Of a DNA stretch of 64,000 bases, positions 14,510 to 26,660 are shown piece by piece. Numbering within the stretch: position 1 is the first letter of the stretch; every line of letters starts with the position of its first letter. The position numbers were made by a program, and so were the translations under genes. The DNA comes from Trichuris trichiura (lineage: Eukaryota; Nematoda; Enoplea; Trichinellida; Trichuridae), in the NCBI GenBank assembly GCA_037903355.1, contig JBAJFE010000004.1, positions 3,952,001 through 4,016,000 of the forward strand, written 5' to 3'. The notes beneath the pieces were generated by a model. That model saw only the letters and a program-made list of their open reading frames with translations. It was not told the origin of the DNA and did not search any database.

Positions 14510-17500
14510 TTTGGTGAACATGCATTTGTCTAAAAAATTCCAATACTGGTACACTAAGCGGCATATCTTTTGATTATCTTCCCAAGATTTTCTGCACCTT
14601 ACCTGAGAATCGATAGTGATACTGTAAATCACGTCATACTTAAAAGCGACAGCCGGTGAAATCATTTTAAATGGCTGATGTTGTTTCGGATGGTTGTGTT
14701 CTGCGTTTCGCCGTGTAACCTACTATACTACGGTCTGCTAAAGCGAAGATACGACGCTTACTGTTAACTGTTCAGGGTATTCGCCTATGGTGATCTGTGC
14801 TGCCATGGTGCATTCGCGCCATTTGCTTCGCCAACTTCCTATGTTAAGTATTGGTAGTTGCCGGTGAAGAACAGAAAGCCTATTCCGACTGTGAAAACTA
14901 TTTCAAGCTTTCGTTTGACCGATGGTTGCACCATGCTCGGCTGCAAATGGGAAACCTTCATTGCCACGCATTTATGAGGCAGCCTACATAACAGACTATG
15001 CAGTCATTGTCTGTCATTGATATCGCTTCATGTCGCCGATAGTGTACGCATTTGGCCGTTATCTGACAACGACCAGCGTTTTACATCGTTATCATCAGCC
15101 GTTTTTCTACAACTTCCGGTTGGTGCAGTGGTTGTTTTCTCGCAACAGACATTGTCGGTGCAGTCGTCAGTGTGAGCTGGATTGCAGCAAGCTTAGTCAG
15201 CTCTTTCGAGTGGTCGAGCTTAGCCTGTGGCGTAACGTCCATGATATTTTCACTCACGTCACGATGTCCTTCAAGTCCAGTGGTGTTTAGAAGAAATGCG
15301 AAGCGGTCTACAACGTTCCATCCAACATCTCCTTTCTTGGAAGGCTAATGTGTTGCTTTGGCGTTGCTGGAGCAGTTGATTCGCAGGTGTTTATTGCATC
15401 CTATAGCGTTAAGAGTAATGTCATTACTACTTACGCAATCGAAGGGTGCGCAGACGTGTCGTCACTACGTTGAACACTGCTGCTGCCAGCATTGCATCTT
15501 AACGAACAGTTCCTCTTTAAGTCTTGGAAGAGGAAAAGCGCTCAAGAACACCGCACCGCGTGAACCTTTCTATGACACCGTCAGAGTCAGTACATTGCCC
15601 GAATCGTTGGCCAACCCATATTTACGGCGCCAAATTGCCGCTATCCATCCACCAGTTACAAGTAACAGTTGGACATTCATGGCGCACTTAGCGATCCCTT
15701 CACTGACCTTGCCCAGTGACATCATTGGTTTATTAAACAAAAGGAAAATCCAGCGGTGCCAAGCGAAAGAAGCCTTTTGTTGTCATCAGAGCTGGTACGA
15801 TATGCAGTTGGTGTCACTGTTGGCAGCGTAAGACATTTGCGAGCACTCTGGTGTGCTGTGATTGGCGCTGTGGACAGCACTGCTTGCATCTCCCGTCGCT
15901 AAGGAGTCAGACAAAGCAGTCACCAACTTCTTTCTTAAAAAGAAGTACCGGATACAATCGGTCACGCATCCAACAATGATATACGAATTTTCGCAGATAC
16001 GCTCCTCTACCGCGCTCTTACCCTTACGATATTGAAGGTCTGCTACACCGAAGATGATGGGGTTTTCCCATTTGGTCGTTCGAGCGACCGACCGCTAATC
16101 AGCCGCTGTGGAAAGGCTGTTCTCTGAGCATGATTCAGATTGTCAACTGTTTTGGAGTATCTCATCGCTAAGAAGCTACAGCCAATTAGCGAGTTGGTTA
16201 AGCGTGCCGAAACAGTTTCGAATAGTTTACGATATCGAGCGGATCCCATTTTGAGGCATTTCCCTCACAATTTCCATCAGGATGACTTGCTACATCCGTT
16301 CGCACGGACAGTAGTGTGAGACAGGAGCTTCGACGCGGTAAAGGTGGTAAGGGAAGACAGATATGAATATGCATATTTGTGCCTAAAGCAATGGACATGT
16401 GTATTATCTGCTGGTTTCCAGAGCAAGTTTCCAATGGTGCAGAAGTTTTTCCTTTGTGAACTCCTCACTGAGGATTGCCAAGCGACCAGCACTGAATATG
16501 CTGCTGAAAGGCGCCGATGACGGATAATAATATCGGAACGGCGCAGTCGACGTATCTTCTGTGCTCGTCCGTATAGTTATGAATGATATGAATTGCGCGT
16601 TCGTCTGCTTTTTATGATATTATGCAGACTTCGCAATAACTGTGGGCAGCACAAAGATATTTTAATGGTATCCGGCTGGCATCAGCGGCTGAGCTGTGCT
16701 CGTTGGTTGCATACTCATACTTTTTGATTTCACATGCAACTGCGCCGCAGGATCAGGATGGACTTGGTCTGCATAACGATATGGACTGCCACCACAAGGC
16801 GGTGCGCATTTTGGTTTCCTCCAGTTGGACGATGACCCTAATGCAACAAGCGAGTAGTGCCTGTCGTGTCTGTTTGGTTGGAGGGATATCAAATTCCATT
16901 TATCCAAGCCTGCGGCTCCAAGTTTGAGTTGAATGATGCTCGTTGAAAACAAGAGCGCATCTCCCCCGTGTTCATTTGAAATGCGGCCACAGCAGCTTCC
17001 CCTTGTACGATATCAAATAAAGGCGGTTAAGCTTGCATGGCGCCTCCCTCGATACCGGGGCTACGAGGTACTGCTAGTCGCACACATTTTTATCGAAGAC
17101 GATATAAAATGATATTCCCTTCAAGCTTTCCAACGTCTTTTTGAAGCGGGGAAGAAGTCGGTGGGGGTCACTGATTTTGGAGCCTCCAAGACTGATGACT
17201 AACCCGGCTCCAACTTAAATGATATCAAATAAAGGCGGTTGAGCATGCCTGGCCCCTCTCCTGATTCTGGGGCCAAATGATACTGTTGGTCTCACACACT
17301 TCTATGGAAAACGATATAAAATGATATTGCATTCGTGCTGTGCAACGTCTTTTCTAAGCGGGGAAGAGGACGGTGGTGATCACTAATTTTGGTACCTCCA
17401 TGTCCGATGGCCACAGCAGCTCCTGTTTATACGATATCAAATGAAGGTGGTTGTAGCTCTCATGACGTTTCCCCTGGGTTCAAGGGAGACGAGGCCCTGC

Positions 17501-18270
17501 TGGTCTCACAAAGTACCATTCAAGACGATATAAAATGATTTTCTCTTCATGCTGTGCAGCGTGTGTTTGAAGCGGGAAAGAGGACGTTGGTGATTATCAT
17601 TTTCGGAGACTCACGTTGTACGATATCTGATAAAGAGGGTTGTAGCTTATGTGGTCCCTCCCCTAAATTTAGGGGAATTGAGATACTGCTGTCCTCGCAA
17701 GTTACTATTCCGGACGATATGAAGTGGTTGTCTTTATCATGTCTTGCTGTCCAGTGGCTTTTTGAGGCGGGAAAGAGAACAGTGGTTGTCACCATCTATG
17801 GAGTGTACCTGACTGCTTGTCGCGTCCCTTGCGTAGCTGCAGTCGTTCCTATAACCGAATTTGAATTTGGCAGTGATGATATTTCTTGGAGGCATTTGCC
17901 TCCTTGCTTTCCGTAATAACGCCAAACGTTGGATAATAATTCAAAGATATACCAAGCCTCCACCTTGCATATGAAGACGCTTATATTGTCGAGTCGTTAC
18001 TACTTCTCGGCTGGACTACGTTGCTAGACCAGCGAGTGCATTAGCTCAGGCTGTGTTGAGCCAACGATGTGAAGGCGTTGAATGATAGAGTTGGATTTGC
18101 TTCGCATAATATCTGGCATGGAAAATGCATTTGTTTCGCTGTCATAAGAAGCACTAGAAAAATCTTAAAGCCATTGCTGGTGGTGGTGATGCTTTCTACG
18201 ATACGCAATGGAAACAGCACCTTAGGTCTACGCCTGTCAGCCGGAATGGAGTGTACAATAACTTACCTTG
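14510..18270. repeat. ~3.7 kb dispersed repeat, copy D
   Basis: This block is nearly identical over long stretches to 42715-45690 and more loosely to 45690-48070. Shared frames include one of 86 codons at 15030-15290 (identical in the other copy at 43226-43486) and one of 157 codons at 15358-15831 (few differences from 43554-44027). Neither protein matches a family I know, and because the DNA itself is so similar, intact frames are not proof of coding. The right third (about 17005-17810) is a tandem satellite. The block is unusually rich in ACGATAT and ATGATAT. No transposase, polymerase or clear terminal repeat was found, so its class is unknown. Confidence 0.75.
17005..17810. repeat. Tandem satellite, about four units of 180-220 bp
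   Basis: Units begin with ACGATATCAAATAAAGG or a close variant near 17005, 17220, 17440 and 17620. Each then carries a pyrimidine-rich segment, a tract ending in GGTCTCACAC, an ACGATATAAAATGATAT motif, a TGTGCAACGTCTTTTT segment, and GAAGCGGGGAAGA. Units differ by many substitutions, so this is an old array. Matching units lie at 45200-45690 and 47095-47640 inside related repeats. Confidence 0.75.
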
Positions 18271-19200
18271 GATGATAGACGCGTGCACATCATCGATTGC
18301 AATTCTGTCGAAAGTTTATTTTTACGATATTCACATTGATGCTTTGTTCCCTTTGAGTCTTATGCAGTGCTATGTGACCAAAAATGTTGTCCGTCTACGT
18401 GGCTTGTCTTTCTCCATTATGTTGACTTATTATTTTTTCGGATGATTAAAAATTTTCCTCGTTGCTGAAATACGTTTTTTGAATAACACCAGCGTTTTAT
18501 TTTATTTTCTGTTTTGCTTTCGACATGACGAGTTTTCGCACCTTAAGTTGCAACTGGCGAAAGAATTTTCTATTATGCTATGTATCAGAGCGTTTGAGCT
18601 TAAGCAATGATAGGACAGAACGGCTGTTGAAAATTATGATGGCGGTGGTCGTCCTCTACTTGATTTTCCTGTCTGCCATCTTTTCTGTGTTTCTTAAATC
18701 TAATTTGAAACGTAAGCCTGCTGTTTAGACTTTAGCTTAGATAGGCACGGAATAGAATGAGGGTTTTTTAAATAAAAGAACTTGCATTTTACTTTTAGGC
18801 TGCGGTAGGCCTTTTTTAGAGCTTTGGAAACAAGACCAGTTTTATGTAAGTTGAAGCGCTCGCATGCAGGATTTCATCTCACTCAGATTCAGTACTGACT
18901 ACGGGACCGGTCGTGCCCCAAAGCGTTGCCAGCCTTTAAAGCGCATAAATAGTTTGTGCTGCACAATGACTTAAAGCCTGATGACGTAAGCCAACTTCCA
19001 CATCTTCATAGGTCTATCAGAAAACTTAACCAAATGATTTTCACACAGTTAGCCGAAATTTATTAAGTGATAAACTTTGATGTGAAGATGTTTTTGCCTG
19101 TCGAAATTTTAGACGTAGACGACGACGCTTCCGCAAACACTTTTGCCTGTATCGAGCAGCAACAGCGAGCAGGCCGAGAAGGCTCTTTTCAAAGTTTCAA
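18270..19200. other. No gene seen
   Basis: AT-rich sequence between the large repeat and the MOCS1-derived fragment. Short frames at 18525-18728 and 19067-19279 have no recognisable features. A GGCACGGAATAGAATG piece near 18745 resembles the arms of the small foldback family at 6074-6170. Confidence 0.4.
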
Positions 19201-19229
19201 CAAGACAAAAGGTCATCTGAGCACCTCTT

Positions 19230-19740
19230 ATCGATTCTATGATGCCACGCCTGAACCTGTCTTTATCACGACCATTTGAGCTGTTTGTTTGTACAGGGAA
19301 AGCAAAGATCTCTTGTAAAAGCGTTACGTTTGCCACAAAGCGGCAATACGCAGCAGTGAGCGCATGAAAACATGGGCGAAATCACTTCATACGCAAAGCA
19401 GTGCGCGCAGGCGGGGTCTCGCCAGGAAGGGTAAATTTTTAATTGATGTCAAAAGACAGAGTATCGTCAGTCAGATGATCATGCTTTTTTCATGAAACGC
19501 TGCAGGATACATGTGCAGAAAAACAGGTTTTTGTGCGGTAGGCTACAGAAGGTCCTATGTTTAGTTCTCAGACGACCAATTGGACTCTGCAGAATTTGTT
19601 CAGCCGTTCTCACATTTATCTGCGCATATCACTTTTCGATCACTGCAGCCTCCGATGTAAGTTATTTATTCAGTGGCAATTACGCTACAATTCACACTGC
19701 AACGAAAAAGATTCAAGTGGGAAGTTAAAAATTGCGCTTC
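19230..19740 (+). pseudogene. Inverted, decayed copy of MOCS1 promoter and exon 1
   Basis: This stretch aligns, in opposite orientation, with the upstream region and first exon of the MOCS1 gene at 63450-63960. Shared landmarks, in order, include TTATCGATTCT, the TTTGTTTGTACAGG segment, GCGCGCAGGCGG, TTTTTAATTGAT, the CAGTTCTCA tract, CAATTGGACTCTGC, and the CTGCGCATATC segment coding LRIS. The copy of the radical-SAM start reads HCSLRC in place of QCNLRC and still ends in CCGAT|GTAAG at about 19655. The open frame is broken upstream of that point and no further MOCS1 exon follows, so only one exon with its promoter was copied. It cannot make a working enzyme. Confidence 0.8.
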
Positions 19741-20700
19741 AAAAGACTCATGTTCTTATTGTAGTACACAAAGTTAACATTAAGTTTATGCCAACAGTAA
19801 TAAACTACATTAAGGCTGTTTTCCATCAGACGCGCGGGATTATTGCAGGTTGAAATTCAGTCACGTTTTGTTCTACCAAATAACCCTAGACAGCCTAGCC
19901 TTCAGCCTAAAATTAATTCCCCGCCGCCTGAGCGACGGTAGCCTTCGCATGCGAAGTAACCTCTGTTTTGCAGACACATGCTTTCTTGGACTTACTGAAC
20001 TTGATTTTACTTCCACCTACAGTACTTAAAGGGTTCCACTGGAAACGACTAATGAGAAAGAAAACAGTATAATATTAACGTGCCATACTACAATTTAACT
20101 GCATTGAAAGTTTGCATAAAAATCTCGCTGGTCATCCACCTGCACGCGTTCAGGCCAAATAATGTGAGCTGAAGCATATTTCACGTTTGAGAAGGACAGT
20201 ACCTTTCATAGTAGTTTCCCACGTGAAAACTATGGAACTTTACCTGCGCCTTGGCATAGGTTACATTTTCAAAGTAAACTGACTGCCGTACTCTTGGAAT
20301 AAAAACTGCACATCATTAATAGCCACTTGTGAACAAATTGATCCCTTAAAATGTAGCTTTCAAAGAATAAATAAGCACTGTTATGTTACAAAGCTTACAT
20401 GCTATAAGAGCAACTGGTTCCAACAAGGTGCTAAAACATTAGAAAGAACTTCAAACGCAACAAAATGCCAATTTTTATCATCGTGACGTTCATCTATGGT
20501 ACTCTTCGTTTTTCTTAAGCGTATCATTCGTCATGTGAACACACGATTCTAAAAATAATCAGCACAGCCTCAAATGGCATGTCAAAAGATTTTTATAAGG
20601 TTAAAGCAAAGTTGATGCGCAGGTAACAGTATCAAAAGACCTGCACACACTTTGAACTAAAGTGTAGACTGGCTGGCAAAGTGTCATATTTCATTTCTTC
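19690..20700 (+). repeat. Direct repeat, first copy (pairs with 22330-23170)
   Basis: The two stretches share a long series of matching segments in the same order, for example GTTAAAAATTG, AGACGCGC, CCAGGCAGCC-type tracts, CTGAACTTGATTTTACTTCC, GAAACGACTAATGAG, CTATGGAACTT, TTTCAAAGTAAACTGACTGCCGTA and CAACTGGTTCCAACAAG. Divergence is substantial. The first copy continues directly from the MOCS1-derived fragment. Its function is unknown, and no coding potential is conserved between copies. Confidence 0.7.
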
Positions 20701-21679
20701 TCTCTGTAGACCTGAAGAGTGGCGGTTCAGCAAAGCCTTCTGTTCTGACCTTTCACCGAGCGTGAGAAGAGTACGATATATGAAACACTAGCTCTGATGA
20801 TATGCGTCGACGATATGTACGGAGAAACTTTCCCCGAAGCGTTGCAAGCTGGAAGTTGCGTCAATGATATTGGGTAATAAAATTGGTCTGGCGGAAGATA
20901 ATCGTTAAGAACAAATGATTGGAGAGGGAGCAGTCCATGGATGGCTTGCAGAAAGCTTCTTTATATTTGCAATAACTGTAACAGAGTGTTGTGTCCGCGG
21001 GAGCACTGGTTGTGGGAAGTATAGCTATGTAAAATGAATGTTTATGATATGAATGATATAAGACTTTCAAAATGGCAACTGCTCTGAAGATATTGAACAT
21101 ATGATATCCGACGGTTATACTGATGCTGATGACGTGATTCGGTTTTAGTCTTAGTGCTCGAAAAGAGAGCACTTTGCTAACATACAGGAAGACACTTGCA
21201 GCAGTACGATGAAGCATGGTTCACACATGTACGCAAAGAGTTGTACGTCTGTTGAAGCTGTTACAATGAACTGACGCAGCCATTCATCCAATAAAGAATG
21301 GCCTCTCGAACACAAGTTCCAGACTGACATGCTGCATTAACTTCGTTTTGTCTTTTTGATATGAATCTCCACTATCAATCCGCTTTTTGTATTCACTTTC
21401 TGTGGTTTCATTGACAGAAATAAACCGTGTTATCACATAAAGTATTCCAGTGGTTCCTTCATCACGTCGCAACGGCATTCTTTTATGAATGTAACTCTAG
21501 AAAACCTAATGTTCCTTTCGGCTTCTGTGGTAGTAAATAAAGTAAATATTCCTGTCTGGAAGCGTATAGTGTAGCGTATGTTCCATTCAAAACTGTTCTG
21601 ACATGCCGTAGCTGGACACGGCTGTCAATTATGTTTAATTGGTTTCCATTTGCTCTTTAGCGGTATTAGAGTAAATATA

Positions 21680-22110
21680 AAGTTTTTCTCTTTATTACGA
21701 ATTTCCCATTGTTCATCATAAATTTTTCTGCGGAGTTTTCAGTCTGAAACTTTAGCCGTGTTCAGCGCAGAGAACCAAGCAAGCGAAACTATCACAAAAT
21801 CTCTCTTTGCTTTCGCCAGGATTGGCTGGTGAAGAGATTAACTGAGAACGACTGCGCAAAGACTGCTCTGAAGTAACTGTGGCCAGCTGGAGTTAACTTC
21901 GTTGAGCAAAGCATCCACTCGACGGCAAACCAAGTCAACTGGTAATACGGCAAAGCTCTTCATCAGCCAATCCTGGTGAAGGAAAAGAACGCTTCAGCTC
22001 TATCTCTGTTTGTTTGGCTGTTGACGCTGAAGGCGGCGTAAGGCTGGGGCTAGGAGCTCTGATGAAAACTTTCAGATGAGAAAAAGAAAATCCACAATAA
22101 AAGGGAAAAG
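21680..22110. mobile_element. Penelope-related inverted-arm repeat
   Basis: The left part (about 21680-21850, CTCTTTATTACGAATTTCCC and then CCAGGATTGGCTGG) and the right part (about 21955-22110, CAGCCAATCCTGG and then GAAAAAGAAAATC) are imperfect reverse complements. The right arm contains a degenerate CTGAAGG-stem-AGGAGCTC motif like the hammerhead-like units elsewhere. The same layout is seen at 62455-63065, with related sequence in both arms. I read it as an inverted pair of Penelope-type terminal repeats that has decayed. Confidence 0.45.
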
Positions 22111-22329
22111 AAGCTGCCAATTATTTGCAATAATTAACTGAGTGGAAAACTCAGCATGGCTATTACGCACTTCACTTAAAGGTATATCCAAGGGACTGTA
22201 GTAATTAAACAGTAAGAAGCAGTCCAAAAAGCGACACACGAAGGACTGACTCCCTTTAAAGACAATAAAGTACATGTCCAAGGTCTCTATGATTTATCAA
22301 ATGGAACTAGTGTGGGGCTCTGGATGCTA

Positions 22330-23170
22330 CAAATAAGATTGCAACGAAAAAAACTAAAATGGGAAGTTAAAAATTGAGCGTCACCCTCCGCATGTGTCTG
22401 TGATGCATAGAATTAAAGTTAAGTTTACAAACAAGAAATAAACTAAATTAAGGCACCTTTCCATTAGACGCGCCGGAATACTGAAGGTTGACCAACAGTC
22501 ACGTTCTCTTGTACCAAGAAACCCCAGGCAGCCTAAGCTTAAGCTTGAAATTATCTCCCCTCGACTTGAGCGGCGGTAAGCTTAAGATGACCAGTAAGTT
22601 TCATTTGAGAAGCAGGCGCTTACCTGGTCTAACTGAACTTGATTTTACTTCCATCTACAGTACTCTAGCGAATCTAACAGAAACGACTAATGAGGAAGAA
22701 AAGAGTATAATATTAATTTGCCTTACTGGAATTTAACTGCACTGAAAGTTTGCATAAAATTCTCGCCGGTCAACGAGCCGCAAGCTTCGAGGCCAAATAA
22801 TGAGAGCTGAAGCATATTTTACGTTTGGTAAGGACAGTACGTTTCGTAGTAGTTTCTCATGTGAAAACTATGGAACTTCACGTACGCTTTGGCATAGGCT
22901 ACATTTTCAAAGTAAACTGACTGCCGTAATCTTGAAAGAAAACTGCGCATCATTAATAACGACTTTTGAACAAACTATTCCCCTGAAAGGTAGCTTTTAA
23001 AAAATAAAATAAGCACCATTATGCTACATGCTTTACAAGCCATAAAAGCAACTGGTTCCAACAAGCTACTAAAACATTGAACAGAGCTTTAAGCGCAAAA
23101 AAATCTTGCGAAAATTTTAGAATAAAAATAGAGCTTTAAGCGCAACAAAATGTCAATTTTGATGTGCAGG
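22330..23170 (+). repeat. Direct repeat, second copy
   Basis: This is the partner of 19690-20700, as described there. It begins with GATTGCAACGAAAAA and ends near a GATGTGCAGGT motif at 23161 that matches the GATGCGCAGGT at 20614. It lacks the MOCS1-like exon that precedes the first copy. Confidence 0.7.
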
Positions 23171-23199
23171 TACGGTGAATTCAATTCGTGCTACCACTG

Positions 23200-25180
23200 T
23201 AAACTGGCGCTTACGTTTGGCGATGCGGGCTACCGATTAGGTTCATTCGTCTAACGGTTGGTGGGAGAGGCGTACGCAGCAGGCGCTGCACGAAAAACTG
23301 GTTTTCCGTAATTCGTCGCATGGGGCACTATCTTCAATCATATGAAACCACCGCAATCCTTTGAATCCTTTGATAAAAGATATTCCTGCCAGCGTGGTCT
23401 TCTTTTGCCCCATAACAGGTGAAAATATTAATGACATGATGCCACGACTGGCTTCCAACGATATTTGGTGATGAAGGCACTGGAGCCATTGTTGAAACCC
23501 TTGCGGCACAAGCTTACAAACAGGCTACTGGCTCAAAAGAATGCATCAATTGTTACCCATGATATGAATTGGATTAGATGTACAGTGAATATAAGTATAA
23601 CGATATGCGTTCTGGAATCGCATCGTCGTTTCCGTTTGGATGTCAATCGGATGAGATGCACAGTGAATACACGTACAAAAACTGTGTTCTGGCATAGCAG
23701 TGCCATGCTGGTTTAAATGACTGCCTAGATGAGAAGACAAGGTGAAGAACACTCCCCTGATGCGGCGGTAGAACGACCTGAAAGAAACAGACGCGTCGTT
23801 AAAGGAACAAAGCATTTTACTAAAGAAGTGCATTGATGATACCTTCTCTCTATTGGCCAACGTCATTTGGATTGGACTAATGTAATGGAACCATAGAGTG
23901 TTCTCAACTGTTCAAACGCTTTAGAAGATGTAACAACAGACAAAACGCTTGAAAAGTATTATCAAGCGAGTCATACCCGATAACGTGTCAGTATTTGGCA
24001 TTTCGCTGGTCAAGACCTGACGTGGTGAACGGTATCAGCAGTTAACTTTTGTTGTTGGTGACGCAAAAGGAAAGAACATCATGTGGCGAACGTTACTAGC
24101 AATGATAACTGAATTGTGCACAGGTTGACGAGCAAACATTTCAAGATAGACCAAGGACAACGGATCACTAAGCGCTGAAGGCTAAAGTTCGAGTTAGGAT
24201 GATGCTTTTGCGCGGTATGATTGAACTGAGAGAAGATAATGCAGCGCCAGTTGCGGCAAAAATTCCGGAGAGTCACTGCCGTCTGCTTCCGTTGTTATCT
24301 CACGAAGTCAACCCTACTTCTGCAGCAAGAGCAGTTGTACCTTAGGCGGCTAAAGCCACGATAACTTTCCGGCGCGGTGGCAGCTTAACTCAATAAACAT
24401 CTTTACTGAAACACGTCTTACGAGTGCTGATTTGATAAAACGACTTCGCATAGTTCGCTACTTTTTTGCTTATGAAATCTATAGGGAAAGTGCGCGACAA
24501 CACCAGCCTTGTTGAAACTACAAAAACTGACCATGTTGAAAGTTGTCAGCTTCACGCCTTAAACATTTCTTAATGAAGGTGTAATGGTGATTTCTGAAAA
24601 GAAAGTAACATCGGAAGCAACTTGGGCGATGAGATTGCTGGCAAACCATCAATAGGAAATAAACTAAAAGCTCAATTATTTCAATTATACTTGCAAACGG
24701 TTAGTTTATTTAACGAAGGATTTACATAATGACTGGTTTCTTTATTTGTTATTTTGCTTAAATTATCGTGTGCATTAATTTTCGTCATTTTCAAAAGACA
24801 CTCAACCACGCGGCCGCTTAATTCCAACTAAACGTAAAGGTATTGGAAAAGTTTAACCTTTTTTCAGAAAGCATCAGCCGTTAAAGCTTGCTCAGGACAG
24901 CGTTTGCGGAAGGATGCTCAGGTTCTAATCAGCAGATTTTTGCAGCGCGAGTAAATATTATTCAAAGGTTTCTCGCTGCAGCCTCGCCTTGTCCAAGCTT
25001 TATTTCATCAACAGAAGGCTAGCAAAAGTTGTGTCAGTGTCAGCACGTAAATCAGCGCAAAGACAACCTCTATACTTCGACCACCTCCGTAAGTGGGAAG
25101 TTGACCACTTTAGCCGTGACCTGGTATATGGGCGCAAGGGTAGTTTCTTCTCTCTCTAAGTTGACCACTTCAGTTTGTTC
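23200..25180. other. No gene seen; GATAT-rich repeat remnants
   Basis: The left part (23200-23900) has the ACGATAT/ATGATAT flavour of the large dispersed repeat but no clear alignment to it. The rest has no recognisable gene. Two AAGTTGACCACTT segments near 25095 and 25160 may belong to the ends of the pogo/Tigger element that follows. Confidence 0.4.
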
Positions 25181-25539
25181 TGCGTCAGTCGCTAGCAGCT
25201 GTTAAGCGTCGGTGCCTGGATGTGCTATTACTCAACGTAGCGAAGTTTTTCATTACCGTGCATTGGAGATCCCTGAGAACAGAACTGATTCCGTCGCTTT
25301 GACGATGCTTCTTTTATGCTTGCCGGTGCAGCTTACGCGTTTTCTGGTTTGCACGGCCCATCTATGCCTCGACAGCATTCTTTCATGGCTCGAAATATGA
25401 TGAATCGAGCTTAGTTGTATTCGTTCGCGTCGTGCTCAATTCTACTCGTTCGTTTTGCTGTACTCGTGCGGTAAGTGGTCTTAACGTGTCTTCGCAAATA
25501 AAGATATTCCAGCTGACGCGATAATAGCTACCAAGCTGG

Positions 25540-26660
25540 CTACAGTGTGCACTGTCGCCGAACAGAAAGAATCGGGCGAGTTCGCACTGAAAGAAAAAGT
25601 GGATCATATCCGTTTTCTCGAAACCAACAGTCAAAGGAAAAGAGCGGAACGGGTTTTATGTTAGCAAGACTACCGCTAGCAACATCCAAAGACGTAAACG
25701 TGAGTACTTGGAAAGATATGAGAAGGAAAGCGGAGACGCGGCGAAAAAGGAGGAGAATCTCCCTCAACCAAGTCAGTGAAGCAGCGTTACGTTGGTTTAA
25801 GCAAACGAGAGCAGCTAATGCACGGATTTCTGGCCCAATGATCCAGGAAGTTGCTAGAAGTATCTCCCTAAAATTCGGGTTGGCAGGTTCCAAGCATCAA
25901 GCGATTGGCTTGAGAAGTTCCAGTTCGGTCATAGATTTTTCAGAAAATCTCATGCGGCGAATATAGCGAAGCTTTTTTATTTCGCTAGTGGCTTCAAGGA
26001 CGAAGACATTTCCAATGTTGATGAATGCGGCTTGTTCTTCAAGGCTATGTTCAAGTTGAAGCCATTGCTCCTTGGAAAATCAGCGAATCCCTGCGCATTT
26101 TGGAACTTCAGGCCTGAGGACCTTTCTGTCACTTGGAGATCAAATAAATGCTCCTGGATGACAGCCGCCAAATTTGAGGAGTGGGTAAGAAGTGCTGATT
26201 GACAGTTGAAGCGAATGAAACGTTTCATCTTATTGGTAGTAGACAACTGTATCAGCTACCTCTGCGGGAGGTACCTCACAAACGTCACGTTGAAATTCCT
26301 GCCTCCAAACACTTCCTGAAAAACTCAGCCTCTAGATCACGGAGTAATCTTGACTTTTAAAGCGATATACCTTACCCAGCTTCTTCAGTGGGTCATTAGC
26401 AAAGCAGAAGTCACCAGTTCATCTGTGGGAGCGACTTCAACTGCTACGTTTACTAATGCTTCAGATCCTAATGCTGCAGATGCAGGAGATGACGCAGAGG
26501 AGGGAAGTTACAATGAGACGGAAGTCATTTATTACATTGAAGGAAGAGGACGTCGGGCGCATGTTAGCGCAGTTGGAGTGTTTTGCTGCCGAAAAGTGCC
26601 CAGAGATTCTGAGCGGGATAGCCAGCGCGGAGTTCGCCCTTACCGCTTATGTTTGTAGCA
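25540..26660 (+). pseudogene. Decayed pogo/Tigger-type transposase (CENP-B family)
   Basis: Three or more frames together give the layout of a Tigger transposase. There is a helix-turn-helix start (LKEKVDHIRF near 25580), a CENP-B-type DNA-binding half with ALRWFKQTRA and ISGPMIQEVA (about 25785-25870), then after a frameshift near 25880 FQASSDWLEKF, the DDE signature segment NVDECGLFF (about 26012-26040), FILLVVDNC (about 26225) and LKFLPPNTS (about 26290) followed by TQPLDHGV and FKAIY. At least two stop codons (one in place of the residue after NTS) and frameshifts break it. It is a fossil of a cut-and-paste DNA transposon. Its terminal inverted repeats were not resolved. Confidence 0.8.

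Noticed and set aside
15030..15831. Frames of 86 and 157 codons as real genes
   Set aside because: They recur almost unchanged in another copy of the same repeat, but the DNA itself is equally unchanged and there is no family match, so they are noted as part of the repeat only.
17554..17916. 120-codon frame in the satellite block
   Set aside because: It runs through tandem units and into the flank; the open state comes from unit sequence, with no conserved product in the other blocks.
20790..20840. CTGATGA followed by GAGAAAC as a hammerhead ribozyme
   Set aside because: No convincing stem II between the two core parts and no outer pairing.
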